Assembly: GCA_020634455.1 (NCBI GenBank)
Contig: JACKBQ010000002.1
Location: 2,108,001-2,172,000 of the forward strand
Source: Ardenticatenaceae bacterium
GTDB lineage: Bacteria; Chloroflexota; Anaerolineae; Promineifilales; Promineifilaceae
Length of the DNA stretch: 64,000 nt
Reading direction: 5' to 3'
Part shown: positions 42,846 to 51,498 of the stretch, piece after piece
Numbering within the stretch: position 1 is the stretch's first letter
Layout of the letters: each line of letters opens with the position of its first letter
Translations under genes and position numbers: made by a program
Notes under the pieces: model-generated
What the model saw: the letters and a program-made list of their open reading frames with translations, nothing else
What the model was told of the DNA's origin: nothing
Databases searched by the model: none

Positions 42846-44450
42846 TTAGATGGATTTTACGGCCGTTAAACTAGCCAGAACCGCCTGCGCTGCCACATCC
42901 CCCGTCACAAAAACCTCACCAACATCGCGCAGCAAGATGAAACGCAGTTTGCCTCCAGCTTTTTTCTTGTCGGTGAACATTGCCTGGTAGAGGGTTTCCG
43001 CCGTAAATTCGGCCGGGATGCGTGTGGGCAACCCTTGCGCTTGCAAAACCACCTCGATGCGTCCTTGCAGCGCCGGGTCGCAATGCTCCAACCGGGCAGA
43101 GAGGTTGGCGGCGGCCACCAGCCCCAGCGCCACCCCTTCGCCGTGCCGGATGCGGTAGCCGCTTACCTGCTCGATAGCGTGGCCAAAGGTATGCCCCAGG
43201 TTCAACGTGGCACGGACGCCTTTCTCAAATGGGTCTTCCTGAACCACGTTTCGCTTCACCTCGATGGCGGTGGAGACTAGCGATTGGAGATTGGCGATTG
43301 GAGATTGGTTATTTAGTCTCCAGTCTCCAGTCTCCAATCGCCCAAACAGTTCTGGATTGCTGATGAGGCCATGCTTGATCACTTCGGCCATACCAGCGGT
43401 GAATTCTTCTGAAGGCAGGGTTTGCAAGGTGGTGATGTCGGCAAGTACGGCCGTTGGCTGTTTGAACGCGCCGACCAAATTTTTACCCTGCGGCATGTCC
43501 ACGCCCGTTTTGCCACCCACGCTGGCATCCACCATCGCCAGCAAGCTGGTGGGGCACTGCACAAAATTAACGCCGCGCAGGTAGGTGGCCGCCACAAATC
43601 CGGCCACATCGCCCACCACGCCGCCGCCAAGCGCCACAATCGTCGCCTGCCGATCGATGCCCGCCGCCAAAAGCTGGTCGTAGATGGTTTGCACGGTGGC
43701 CAGGGTTTTGTGCTGCTCCCCGGCGGGGATGGTGACGGTGCAGGCAACGTCGCCCAGCCGATGGGCATGCAGCGGCCCCACGTGGCTGTCGGTGATCAGG
43801 GCAATTGGCCCGCGAATCTGGGCCAGTTCGGCCAAATTGGGCAGCAGGTCGGCACCTACCAGCACATCGTACTGGCCGGTGGGGTGGGTGACGGGGAGGC
43901 GAGTTGGGTTCATAGAACCTCCCGGAGGTTCCAAACCTCCGGGAGGTTGGCTTGCCGCTAAAACAATTTCCTCGGCCACTTGCTCGGCCGTTTTGCCTTC
44001 GGTGCTAATTTGGGGGAAACGGCCGTACAGTTCACGTCGAATTTCCAGCAGTTGGGCAATACGTTCGGCCGGGTTGGGGACGTTGAGCAACGGCCGTTGG
44101 TCATCATCTTTAATTCGGCTCAGGATGGTTTGCGGAGCGGCCGTCAGGCAAAACACCAGCCCAGACGCTTCCAGCGCCACCGCATTCTCCTCGTCCAGCA
44201 TCAGCCGCCCGCCGGTAGCGATGATGAGCCCTTGCTGCTGGCCCAGCTCCAGCGCCACGGTGCGCTCCCAGTTGCGAAACGCCGCTTCACCATCTTCGGC
44301 AAAAATTTGGGCAATGGAACGGCCGTCTCGCTGCACAATGAGGGTGTCAGTGTCGATGAACGGCCGTTGCAGCTGCTGCGCCAGCAGCTGGCCCACACTA
44401 CTCTTGCCCGTGCCCATGAAGCCAGTGAGGATGATGTTGGGAATAGCCAT
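42846..44450 (-). CDS. aroKB: bifunctional shikimate kinase / 3-dehydroquinate synthase fusion
   Basis: The protein has 534 residues. The shikimate kinase part (1-165) has Walker A GFMGTGKS (10-17), DTDTLIVQRDGRSI, IATGGRLML and RPLLNVPNPAER. The dehydroquinate synthase part (about 185-534) has GGGVVGDVAGFVAATYLRGV, VGGKTGVDMPQGKN and LNLGHTFGHAIE with zinc/NAD ligands. Both act in chorismate synthesis (steps 5 and 2). The linker at about 168-179 (PPGGLEPPGGS) is the translated AACCTCCGGGAGGTT repeat, and a Met (MNPTR, residue 180) follows it, possibly the old aroB start. Another repeat is read at about 370-392 (RLETGDWRLNNQSP). At least five ACGGCCGT sites lie inside. Confidence 0.93.
   Translation of the reverse strand: MAIPNIILTGFMGTGKSSVGQLLAQQLQRPFIDTDTLIVQRDGRSIAQIFAEDGEAAFRNWERTVALELGQQQGLIIATGGRLMLDEENAVALEASGLVFCLTAAPQTILSRIKDDDQRPLLNVPNPAERIAQLLEIRRELYGRFPQISTEGKTAEQVAEEIVLAASQPPGGLEPPGGSMNPTRLPVTHPTGQYDVLVGADLLPNLAELAQIRGPIALITDSHVGPLHAHRLGDVACTVTIPAGEQHKTLATVQTIYDQLLAAGIDRQATIVALGGGVVGDVAGFVAATYLRGVNFVQCPTSLLAMVDASVGGKTGVDMPQGKNLVGAFKQPTAVLADITTLQTLPSEEFTAGMAEVIKHGLISNPELFGRLETGDWRLNNQSPIANLQSLVSTAIEVKRNVVQEDPFEKGVRATLNLGHTFGHAIEQVSGYRIRHGEGVALGLVAAANLSARLEHCDPALQGRIEVVLQAQGLPTRIPAEFTAETLYQAMFTDKKKAGGKLRFILLRDVGEVFVTGDVAAQAVLASLTAVKSI
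43272..43340. repeat. GATTGGAGATTGG-type repeat inside aroB
   Basis: AGACTAGCGATTGGAGATTG (from 43275) and CCAGTCTCCAGTCTCCAATC are imperfectly complementary, with a short centre. It is translated in frame as an extra loop in dehydroquinate synthase. A relative is at 15431-15512. Confidence 0.8.
43916..43948. repeat. AACCTCCCGGAGGTT double palindrome at the AroK-AroB junction
   Basis: AACCTCCCGGAGGTT (43916-43930) and AACCTCCGGGAGGTT (43934-43948) are separated by three bases. It lies exactly between the two enzyme domains, two bases upstream (in transcription sense) of the possible aroB ATG at 43913. Confidence 0.9.
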
Positions 44451-44461
44451 CTAGTTGCTCC

Positions 44462-44525
44462 AAGTGCCAGGCACACCCCGGAAAGATTTGTTTAGACTCA
44501 ACGAACTGGGGTGTGCCTGGCACTT
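44462..44525. repeat. 18-bp perfect inverted repeat in the aroKB leader
   Basis: AAGTGCCAGGCACACCCC (44462-44479) and GGGGTGTGCCTGGCACTT (44508-44525) with a 28-base centre. The right edge in transcription sense touches the GGAG ribosome site (44458-44461) of aroKB, so folding could limit translation. It also stands between the tRNA-Lys terminator and aroKB. Confidence 0.88.
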
Positions 44526-44537
44526 TTTCATCATAAA

Positions 44538-44566
44538 CAAAAAGCCGCTCATGAAGAGCGGGCTTA
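44538..44566 (-). terminator. intrinsic terminator of the tRNA-Lys gene
   Basis: AGCCGCTC (44543-44550) pairs with GAGCGGGCT (44556-44564) with one bulge; the minus strand continues in TTTTTGTTT. It begins nine bases after the tRNA 3' end. Confidence 0.75.
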
Positions 44567-44574
44567 TAAAAAAG

Positions 44575-44647
<73 letters not shown>

Positions 44648-44688
44648 GTAGGCGGAGAGGATTATACAAAATTTTGGGGCAAAATCAA

Positions 44689-46947
44689 CTACGGCGTTTG
44701 CAAAAATTCGGTAGAGAGCCAGCCTGTTTGGCCATCCACCAGCACCTCTTGCCAGGAAAAACCATCGGCCGTGACCAGACCATCCAGCAGCACCACCACT
44801 GTGTCCACAGGCAAAACTGTCACTACGGGGGCATCCAGCCGGGGTTCCAGCCGCAAATTAATGCCAAAGGGATAGGTGAGAACGGCCGTTCTTGGCGTGG
44901 CTGTCGGCGTGGAGGTGGGCGTAAACGTCGGTGTGGCCGTGGGAGTCTCCGTAGGCGTTTCTGTGGGCAGCACGGTCGCCGTAGCCGTCTCCGTGGGCTG
45001 GGGCGATGGCGTAAACGTAGGCGTGGCCGTTTCCGTGGGCGTGGGGCCAGGCGTGAACGTCAGCGTCGGCGTGGGCGTAGGTGTTAACGTCGGCGGAATT
45101 TCCGGGTCCAGCTCCGTCACTTCAATCACCGTCAGCGTCAGCGCCACCTGCTCCAAAATGCCGTCGTCTTTTAACGTCGCACCGATAGCGGTCTGCAACT
45201 CTTGCACCACCCGGTGGGGCAGCGGTGACGTGGAACGAGCCGTAATGTCCAGCGTTAGCAGGTCACCTTCAAATAAAAGCTCCGGGGGTCTATCCAGCGA
45301 AGCGCCCGCCACTTCGTCGAGCTTTGTCTCAACCACCTCGTTGATGCGGGTAATGCGGGCCTGCTCCTGAGCCAATTGGTATGTAAAGCCCACAATCAGC
45401 GCTGTGACCACCCCCAACGAAATGAGCGCCACACGGCCGCTGCGCGCCTGTACTGCCCGCCGCGATTTTTGCGCTACGGTGGGGCGGAAACCCAAAATGA
45501 GGAACATCAACGCCGTAGCGGAACTAATCGAGACAAAGTTGGCCGAAAACAGCAGCATGGCCCCCAGAGCGTGGTCAAATCGTCCGGCAGTGAGGGAAAT
45601 GCCCACGGTAGCCAGCGGCGGCACCAACGCGGCAGCGATGGCCACCCCCGGCAGCGCCCCGGCAGCGTCTGAACGGGCCAGGGCGTAACCGCCAGCCAAA
45701 CCAGAAAAGAGGGCAATGCCCAGATCAATGAGCGTGGGCTGGGTGCGGGCCAATAGTTCAGACGTGGCCGGATCGTTCATGCTGAGAAGACCTGCCAACG
45801 CGCCAAAACCAATCGCCAGCAACATGCCGCGAATGACCGCACCCAGCGACAGCCGCAAAAAGCGGGCATCGCCTAAAACCACCGCCATGCCTGTACCCAC
45901 CATCGGCGACATGAGCGGGGCGACGAGCATCGCTCCAATGACGACGGCGGGGCTGCTCACGATTAGCCCTAACGCAGCAATGATGGTCGAGAGGGAAATG
46001 AGCATATAAAAATCAAGATCAGGGCGAGCGCTGCGACGGATGCGGGTGTAGGCGCTGACGCGATCTTTTAGCTCCATGCGGGGCAGGTATTGGCGCAAAT
46101 TCCAGGCGGCGTTGTCCCACCAGTTGCCCAGGCGGCTGCGTGGCTGCCGCACAATGACGACTGGTTTTTTGCTCTGGCGCACTACGGCAGCGGGAATATC
46201 GCCGAACAGGATTTTGTCTATGGAGCTTTCCTGGCTGGCACCGATCATCACCATGTCGCACGCTTCTTTGGCCAGATCGGTGATGCCGTTGATGACGGAA
46301 GAGGCGGTAACTACTCTTGTTTCAACGCGGTCGTTGGCGTCTACAAATTGCATGAGCTGGCGCAAGCGCGACTGCCCCAATGCTTCCTGGTTTTGCAAAT
46401 ATTCCTGGGCGATGTAGACGGCCGTTACTTTCACATGATGGGTTAATGGCAGCAAAAAAGTGAGGGCGTGGGCCGTGTTAGGGCCACCAGCCGTCGGCAC
46501 AATGATGTGCTCTAACTCGTCACGCGGGGACTGAACAGCGTCGCCAACAACTTCTGTGTTGTCGCCCCGAACGGCCGCAACGGCACAGGAAATTCGGTTC
46601 AAATTCAAAGCAGCGGGGCCATCCAGATGGGCTACTAGCAAGTCAATGGCGGCCTCATCTACAAATTTCGCCAGCGCTTTGTCAAAATTTACGGCCGTCA
46701 TCACCAACACGAAGATGTCGGTGGCGTCCGGATTCAGGGCCTTGATCTTTTCAGCGTGCGCTTGAGCAGCTTTTTGCCCTGCGGGATTCATGTCTGGCAG
46801 GTAGATACCAACAATCAGCTGGCCGCCATTGGCGCGGGCCAGCGCCAGTGAAAGCTGCCAGGCACGGCCCAATGGTTCGCCGGGAGACAAGAGAACCAAA
46901 GCACGCCACAATTTTTCTTTGGGAAGCTGACCATCAATTAGTTGCAT
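44689..46947 (-). CDS. universal-stress domain plus DUF389 membrane protein with Thr/Pro linker and SH3b tail
   Basis: The protein has 752 residues from the ATG at 46947. Residues about 10-290 hold two UspA-like modules (VIVPTAGGPNTAHALTFLLP, MVMIGASQESSIDKILFGDIPAAVVRQSKKPVVIV). A DUF389 (TIGR00341-type) membrane domain with about six helices follows (SSPAVVIGAMLVAPLMSPMV, GVAIAAALVPPLATVGI). After a soluble domain near 540-640 come a Thr/Pro repeat linker (about 645-695) and a bacterial SH3 domain (INLRLEPRLDAPVVTVLP). SH3b domains often bind cell wall. There is no ribosome site; TATACT at 46956-46961 is nine bases upstream, suggesting a leaderless mRNA. The function is unknown. Confidence 0.85.
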   Translation of the reverse strand: MQLIDGQLPKEKLWRALVLLSPGEPLGRAWQLSLALARANGGQLIVGIYLPDMNPAGQKAAQAHAEKIKALNPDATDIFVLVMTAVNFDKALAKFVDEAAIDLLVAHLDGPAALNLNRISCAVAAVRGDNTEVVGDAVQSPRDELEHIIVPTAGGPNTAHALTFLLPLTHHVKVTAVYIAQEYLQNQEALGQSRLRQLMQFVDANDRVETRVVTASSVINGITDLAKEACDMVMIGASQESSIDKILFGDIPAAVVRQSKKPVVIVRQPRSRLGNWWDNAAWNLRQYLPRMELKDRVSAYTRIRRSARPDLDFYMLISLSTIIAALGLIVSSPAVVIGAMLVAPLMSPMVGTGMAVVLGDARFLRLSLGAVIRGMLLAIGFGALAGLLSMNDPATSELLARTQPTLIDLGIALFSGLAGGYALARSDAAGALPGVAIAAALVPPLATVGISLTAGRFDHALGAMLLFSANFVSISSATALMFLILGFRPTVAQKSRRAVQARSGRVALISLGVVTALIVGFTYQLAQEQARITRINEVVETKLDEVAGASLDRPPELLFEGDLLTLDITARSTSPLPHRVVQELQTAIGATLKDDGILEQVALTLTVIEVTELDPEIPPTLTPTPTPTLTFTPGPTPTETATPTFTPSPQPTETATATVLPTETPTETPTATPTFTPTSTPTATPRTAVLTYPFGINLRLEPRLDAPVVTVLPVDTVVVLLDGLVTADGFSWQEVLVDGQTGWLSTEFLQTP

Positions 46948-46955
46948 AGTTTGGG

Positions 46956-46984
46956 AGTATAGCAAACGGCCGTCCTTTTAAGAA
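46956..46984 (-). promoter_or_regulatory. candidate promoter giving a leaderless transcript
   Basis: On the minus strand TATACT (46956-46961) is preceded after 17 bases by TTCTTA. The spacer contains ACGGCCGT. Transcription would start at or within a base or two of the ATG at 46947. Confidence 0.4.
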
Positions 46985-47052
46985 GAAACTCACCCGGCAG
47001 TAGCTATTTAGTTTATGCTATAATGCGATCATCACTGTTGAGGGGTAAAGAA

Positions 47053-47298
47053 ATGAAACGGTTTGAACTAGAAGAAGACGAACGCAAAGTATTACAAACA
47101 TTGGCAAAACGCGGTGCCATGAGTCCCAGTGAAGTTGCTGCTGAAACATGGACAATGCCGGGTAAAACGTTATCGGTGCTGCGTGAATTATCCAACGCAG
47201 GGTTTGTTTTGCTGCGCAACGACACCCACAGCCCAGATGGAATGTTGGTCGCCATCACCAGCGAAGCACGCGTTTACCTGAACGGCAGCCTCGCCTAA
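47053..47298 (+). CDS. small winged-helix-like DNA-binding protein (81 aa)
   Basis: The protein has 81 residues from the ATG at 47053 (AGGGGT upstream; frame open to 47023). The pattern EEDERKVLQTLAKRGAMSPSEVAAETWTMPGKTLSVLRELSNAGFVLLRND resembles a winged helix, with recognition helix near 40-52 and a wing to follow, as in MarR/ArsR-like folds. There is no effector domain. TATAAT at 47019-47024 lies 30 bases upstream. The next gene, a membrane protein, begins 32 bases after its stop, so they are probably co-transcribed; a regulatory link is inference. Confidence 0.8.
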   Translation: MKRFELEEDERKVLQTLAKRGAMSPSEVAAETWTMPGKTLSVLRELSNAGFVLLRNDTHSPDGMLVAITSEARVYLNGSLA

Positions 47299-47330
47299 TT
47301 TTGCTCACCCGCACAACTGGAATTTCCCCA

Positions 47331-48419
47331 ATGACGAACAATCCCCCAGATGAGATGATGTTTGGTCGCCGTACCAAAATTACGCGGGGCATGAAAATTA
47401 CGGCAACGCTCTTTTTTCTCCTGCTTGCTGCTCTCATAACGATCGTTGTTTTTCCCATCACAACAACCACGCCTGCCTGGGTGGAACCGCTGCAAACCAA
47501 CGTGTACGGTTTTTTGGCGCGTATCTCACCGTACATTCTGGTTGGTCTGCTAGGGTCTACGGTGGCTATTGCAGAATTAGTTTCTACCTTTCAAACCTAC
47601 CCGCGTGAAGCCTTGCGCACCCGCTGGTCATGGATTTTGATTGGGGTAAATGTGGTGGCAGCAATGATCGCCCTGGTGGTGGTGCGTGTTACGATGACAG
47701 AGATGAATCCCAGCCTGCAAATTTTAAGCGTGGGCGTGGGCTTTCAGGCAATCATCCGCACCCGCTTTGTGTTGGCCAAGCGCATTGGCGACGACGGGCA
47801 AGAGGGTGAAGTGGCCCTGAACCTGGGCTGGCTGTACGACCAGTTCCAGAACCTGGCTCGGACCCAAATTGATTTGGAGCTAATGAATAATCGGCGAACG
47901 GCCGTAACCCGTCTCCTAAACTATTACCCCTCCATGGCCGAGCTGTACGACATCGCCTGGTACACCATCACGTCCCGCGCCACCCTCACCCGCGAACAAG
48001 AAGATCAGCGTAAAACCGATTTGGAAAAGTTGCTAGACCCCAAAGCACCAGAAAACTTCGCCAAATCCAGCATTGCCCTCATGATTTTGGAGAATGGCGG
48101 CCAAGCTTACGTGGAACTGCTACTCACCCAGGCCATGCAAAACCTCAGCCCGGAGGCGGTGGCCATGGGCAAACCTTCTACCACCGAAAAGCTGATTTGG
48201 GAGCTTGTGGATAATTACAGCCTGCCAGAAATGGTCGCCCTGGCTGAAAAATTAAGCACTACCGAAAAAGCCGTCAACTACGTGCGCGAGGCTGCCCAGC
48301 CCGATCCCGAAGCCAACGCAGCCAATCAAAAAGCGACCATCGCCCACTTTTTGGTGCAGCAAATTGGCGTGGAGCCACTGCAAAAAGCGATGAAGGAACA
48401 GGAACTGGAGCAAGAGTGA
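47331..48419 (+). CDS. hypothetical membrane protein with soluble helical domain
   Basis: I do not recognise this gene. It encodes 362 residues from the ATG at 47331. Three transmembrane helices lie at about 22-45, 60-80 and 100-122; the rest is soluble, charged and helical (DLELMNNRRTAVTRLLNYYPSM, LEKLLDPKAPENFAKSSIAL, LPEMVALAEKLSTTEKAVNYV). There is no enzyme motif. It may form an operon with the small winged-helix gene upstream, which suggests a sensor or effector pair at the membrane, but nothing in the sequence proves this. It is followed by an inverted repeat of the AAGTAAAAAGTG family. Confidence 0.75.
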   Translation: MTNNPPDEMMFGRRTKITRGMKITATLFFLLLAALITIVVFPITTTTPAWVEPLQTNVYGFLARISPYILVGLLGSTVAIAELVSTFQTYPREALRTRWSWILIGVNVVAAMIALVVVRVTMTEMNPSLQILSVGVGFQAIIRTRFVLAKRIGDDGQEGEVALNLGWLYDQFQNLARTQIDLELMNNRRTAVTRLLNYYPSMAELYDIAWYTITSRATLTREQEDQRKTDLEKLLDPKAPENFAKSSIALMILENGGQAYVELLLTQAMQNLSPEAVAMGKPSTTEKLIWELVDNYSLPEMVALAEKLSTTEKAVNYVREAAQPDPEANAANQKATIAHFLVQQIGVEPLQKAMKEQELEQE

Positions 48420-48476
48420 AAAGTAAATAGTGATAAGTGCATAGTAGACCAAACTTATCGCTTTTTTACTTCTCGC
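48417..48476. repeat. AAAAGTAAATAGTGATAAGTG inverted repeat between convergent genes
   Basis: The A-rich left half from 48418 and the T-rich right half near 48455-48476 (CTTATCGCTTTTTTACTTC) are complementary in large part. It separates the convergent stops at 48419 and 48479. Confidence 0.7.
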
Positions 48477-48478
48477 CT

Positions 48479-48832
48479 TTAAAATAGATCATCCAATGAA
48501 ACTTGCGTTTCGCATACCGGGCAGAGGAACCAGCCCTGCTCCCATTCTGGATCATCCAACTCAAGTTCGCTTTCGCAATTTGGGCAGATGATGATGTCAT
48601 CTTCATCTGCTGGCGCATCTACATCAAGTAGCGCCCGCGCTTCGTCCAGAAATTGCTCCGGCACACGCACGTAAGCCGTACCCAATGGCCCACTTAAAAA
48701 AGCGAAAGATTGCCCAATGCTTTCTTGCACAGCTTGGGCGGGAATATCAGCAGCAATCAGCCGCTGAGCCAACATTTCGGCTACAGTAAATCCATTCGTT
48801 TCTGTAACGGTAGCCCAGAGAGTCTCTTCCAT
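48479..48832 (-). CDS. DUF2007-like protein with C-terminal zinc ribbon
   Basis: The protein has 117 residues from the ATG at 48832 (AAGGGG six bases upstream; an alternative ATG at 48856 has no room for a site). The first about 75 residues resemble the DUF2007 signal-transducing fold (VTETNGFTVAEMLAQRLIAADIPAQAVQES, AYVRVPEQFLDEARALLD). The C-terminal part has two CxxC knuckles, CPNC and CPVC, 24 residues apart, enough for a zinc ribbon. It may bind protein or nucleic acid; its role is unknown. Confidence 0.8.
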   Translation of the reverse strand: MEETLWATVTETNGFTVAEMLAQRLIAADIPAQAVQESIGQSFAFLSGPLGTAYVRVPEQFLDEARALLDVDAPADEDDIIICPNCESELELDDPEWEQGWFLCPVCETQVSLDDLF

Positions 48833-49002
48833 TATTTTGCCCCCTTGTTTGGACATTCCTGGTTACTTGATAAGATAATGGCAGTATAAATCTTTGAGGA
48901 AACGGCCGTCAATCGAGTCGAAAAATTTACCGGGGTTGATTTGCGTCTACAGGCCTTGCCATTTAAGATTGCTCACTTTTTTCAGGTAAAAATGGATTTT
49001 CG

Positions 49003-49629
49003 ATGACAAAATTTTTAGTGACCGGGTTTGAACCGTTTGGCCAAAGCAATATCAATCCTTCCGAGCAGGTGGTGCAGCGATTGGCCGCTACCCAGTTCGA
49101 AGGGTTTGCGGTTGCTACGGCCGTTCTCCCCGTACATCGTCACTATGGGCCAAAAGCTTTACGAACGGCCGTCCAGCAAACCAACCCGGATGCCATCGTC
49201 TGCCTGGGCGAGGCGGGGGGTCGCCAAGCCATCTCGATTGAACGCGTAGCGGTGAATTTGCTGGATTACCGCATTGCCGACAACGATGGCGAGCGGGTGC
49301 AGGATGAGCCAATCGAACCGGATGGGCCAGCCGCCTACTTCACCACCTTGCCCGTGCGCCAACTGATGCAGGCCGTGCAAGCCGCTGGCATTCCCGCTGA
49401 ACTTTCATTGAGCGCGGGTACTTTTTTGTGCAACCAGGTCACGTATGACCTGCTGCACTTTTTGGCGCAGCAGCAGCAAAACATACCCGCGGGCTTTGTG
49501 CATCTGCCTTTTTTGCCACAGCAAGCGGCGGCGCTACCCCGCAATTACCCCAGCATGGCTTTGGCGACGATGGAAACGGCCGTTTCCACCATCCTCCATA
49601 CCCTTAACACCCATCTGCAAGCCAATTGA
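49003..49629 (+). CDS. pcp: pyroglutamyl-peptidase I
   Basis: The protein has 208 residues. The C15 peptidase catalytic triad is at E80 (ISIERVAVN), C143 (SAGTFLCNQVTYDLL) and H167 (GFVHLPFLP), nearly identical in spacing to Bacillus Pcp (81, 144, 168). The N-terminus TGFEPFGQSNINPS binds substrate. It removes N-terminal pyroglutamate from peptides in the cytoplasm. It is a single gene with no ribosome site of note. The 16-bp palindrome GGAAACGGCCGTTTCC lies near its end (49572-49587). Confidence 0.96.
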   Translation: MTKFLVTGFEPFGQSNINPSEQVVQRLAATQFEGFAVATAVLPVHRHYGPKALRTAVQQTNPDAIVCLGEAGGRQAISIERVAVNLLDYRIADNDGERVQDEPIEPDGPAAYFTTLPVRQLMQAVQAAGIPAELSLSAGTFLCNQVTYDLLHFLAQQQQNIPAGFVHLPFLPQQAAALPRNYPSMALATMETAVSTILHTLNTHLQAN

Positions 49630-49780
49630 TCACGGCTTACATGGGACACAAACAAACACAGATTGGCCCTTTTCTTATCCACGTAAATCAGTGCAAATCT
49701 GTGCCCCATTTGTTGTCTAGGCAGTCCACTCAGGCTAGCGCAAAAATCCTTCCACGCCCCTGCAAAACGGTGGGCAAAGG

Positions 49781-51364
49781 TTACAAGTTAATCAGCTTTA
49801 CGTGAGTAATTGCCTTGATTTGCTCTAGCGCATCCAACACTTCTTTGCTTGGTTCGCTGTCCAGGTTGATGAACGACAGCGCCTCTCCGCCGGGCTTGTC
49901 ACGTCCCATGCGCCATTCTGCAATGTTCACTTCATAAGCAGCGAGGATGGTTCCTACTTGCCCAATAACGCCATGCACGTCCCGATTTTGCATCACCAGC
50001 ACAAAGCCGTCAGGACGGGCATCTAATTTGTAATCATCTACCTGCACAATACGCGGTTCAGTGCCGCCAAAGAGCATCCCCGCCAGGGTGCGCTCGCCAC
50101 CGCTCCACGTCACGCGGCAGGTAACGAGATTGGCGTAATCCAGTGAGCTATCCGCTTTGGTTTGAGCCACCACAATCCCTTTTTCTTCCGCCAGCAGCGG
50201 GGCGTTGATGTAATTGATTGGCTCGGAGGTGGATTTTTCCATGATGCCCTTGAGCAATCCGGCCGCAATCGGTTTGATTAATTCGTTAACCGCCTCGCCG
50301 CGCACCTCAATTTCTACCCGACGAATGGTGCCACCAGCCAGATAGCAGTGCAGCTTGCCCAACTTTTCACCCAGTTCCATATACGGCCGTGCTTCATCAA
50401 AATTGAGTCCGGCCTGGAAAGGCAAATTGATGGCATTGCGGAAATCTGTGCCGCGCAGGGCATCCAACACCTGGTCTACAATTTGGGTAGCCACATCTCG
50501 CTGGGCTTCTTGGGTGCTGGCTCCCAGGTGTGGCGTGTGGATGACGTTGGGCAAGCCAATAAGCGGACTGCTGCTAGGTGGCTCTTTTTGGTAGACGTCG
50601 AGAGCGGCCGTTTTAACCTGCCCATTTTTCAAACCATCCGCCAGCGCTTCTTCGTCGATTAGCTTACCACGCGCCGCATTGATCAAAATCATACCCGGTT
50701 TCATCTGGGCAATGGTTTGCGCGTTAATCATCTTTTCCGTGTCCGGCATCAGCGCCGTGTGTAGGGTAATGTAGTCCGATTGCGCCAGTAAATCATCCAG
50801 ATCAACCAGCGTGACCCCCAATTCTTGCCCCACTTCTTCAGACACAAATGGATCGTAAGCCAAAACTTCCATGCCAAAAGCCTGGGCACGCTGGGCTACC
50901 AAACGGCCGATTCGCCCAAAGCCAATAATCCCCAATGTCTTGCGGTATAGCTCCGTGCCCACAAACTCCGAGCGTCGCCATTCGCCGTCTTTGACGGAAG
51001 CATGCGCCTGGGCCGTGTGGCGACTGGCGGCCAACATCAGCGCAATTGCCTGTTCGGCCGTAGCAATGCTGTTGGCGCCCGGCGTGTTCATGACAATGAT
51101 GCCGCGCAGGGTGGCAGCGCGCACATCCACGTTATCCACGCCAATGCCAGCACGCCCAACTACTTGTAATTTGGTTCCAGCCGCCAGAATATCGGCATCG
51201 GCCTTGGTGCCGCTGCGGATGATGAGGGCGTCGTATTCTGGCAGGATAGCCATCAGATCTTCCTTGCTGAGGCCGGGTTTCATATCGTATTGGGCATCCT
51301 TAGCCAGATCGAGACGATCCAGCCCGGCTTGCCCCAGTTTGTCTGAGATCAATATTTTGAACAT
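49781..51364 (-). CDS. serA: D-3-phosphoglycerate dehydrogenase, long type
   Basis: The protein has 527 residues, the long bacterial form (as in Mycobacterium/Bacillus). Substrate and NAD domains are seen with VVGRAGIGVDNVD, GIIGFGRIGRLVAQRAQAFGMEV, INAARGKLIDEEAL and catalytic His in HTPHLGASTQEAQ. An intervening (ASB) domain is at about 310-450 and a C-terminal ACT domain from about 455 (GFVLVMQNRDVHGVIGQVGTIL), which in this type binds serine for feedback control. It performs the first step of serine synthesis. It is a single gene. Confidence 0.97.
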   Translation of the reverse strand: MFKILISDKLGQAGLDRLDLAKDAQYDMKPGLSKEDLMAILPEYDALIIRSGTKADADILAAGTKLQVVGRAGIGVDNVDVRAATLRGIIVMNTPGANSIATAEQAIALMLAASRHTAQAHASVKDGEWRRSEFVGTELYRKTLGIIGFGRIGRLVAQRAQAFGMEVLAYDPFVSEEVGQELGVTLVDLDDLLAQSDYITLHTALMPDTEKMINAQTIAQMKPGMILINAARGKLIDEEALADGLKNGQVKTAALDVYQKEPPSSSPLIGLPNVIHTPHLGASTQEAQRDVATQIVDQVLDALRGTDFRNAINLPFQAGLNFDEARPYMELGEKLGKLHCYLAGGTIRRVEIEVRGEAVNELIKPIAAGLLKGIMEKSTSEPINYINAPLLAEEKGIVVAQTKADSSLDYANLVTCRVTWSGGERTLAGMLFGGTEPRIVQVDDYKLDARPDGFVLVMQNRDVHGVIGQVGTILAAYEVNIAEWRMGRDKPGGEALSFINLDSEPSKEVLDALEQIKAITHVKLINL

Positions 51365-51431
51365 AATTTTTCCTTCGATTTTAGTCGCTTGGTTTGGTGC
51401 TTTTGCGAGTGTGGGTTAATGTGCTGGGGGA

Positions 51432-51460
51432 ATTATAGTCGGGCTTAGGTGTGGGGCAAA
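51432..51460 (-). promoter_or_regulatory. candidate serA promoter
   Basis: On the minus strand TATAAT (51432-51437) is preceded after 17 bases by TTTGCC. It lies about 70 bases before the serA ATG. Confidence 0.4.
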
Positions 51461-51498
51461 CGTTGGGCCGGGGAAGCAATAAAATATTACCCAATTAC

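Noticed and set aside
43422..44454. Long plus-strand frames opposite aroKB (179 and 256 codons)
   Set aside because: They mirror conserved shikimate kinase and dehydroquinate synthase codons and have no own signals.
44740..45110. Short tandem repeats that might be a CRISPR array or a minisatellite
   Set aside because: They are codons of the Thr/Pro-rich linker (PT/ET units) of the DUF389 protein; units are 6-12 bases, without spacers.
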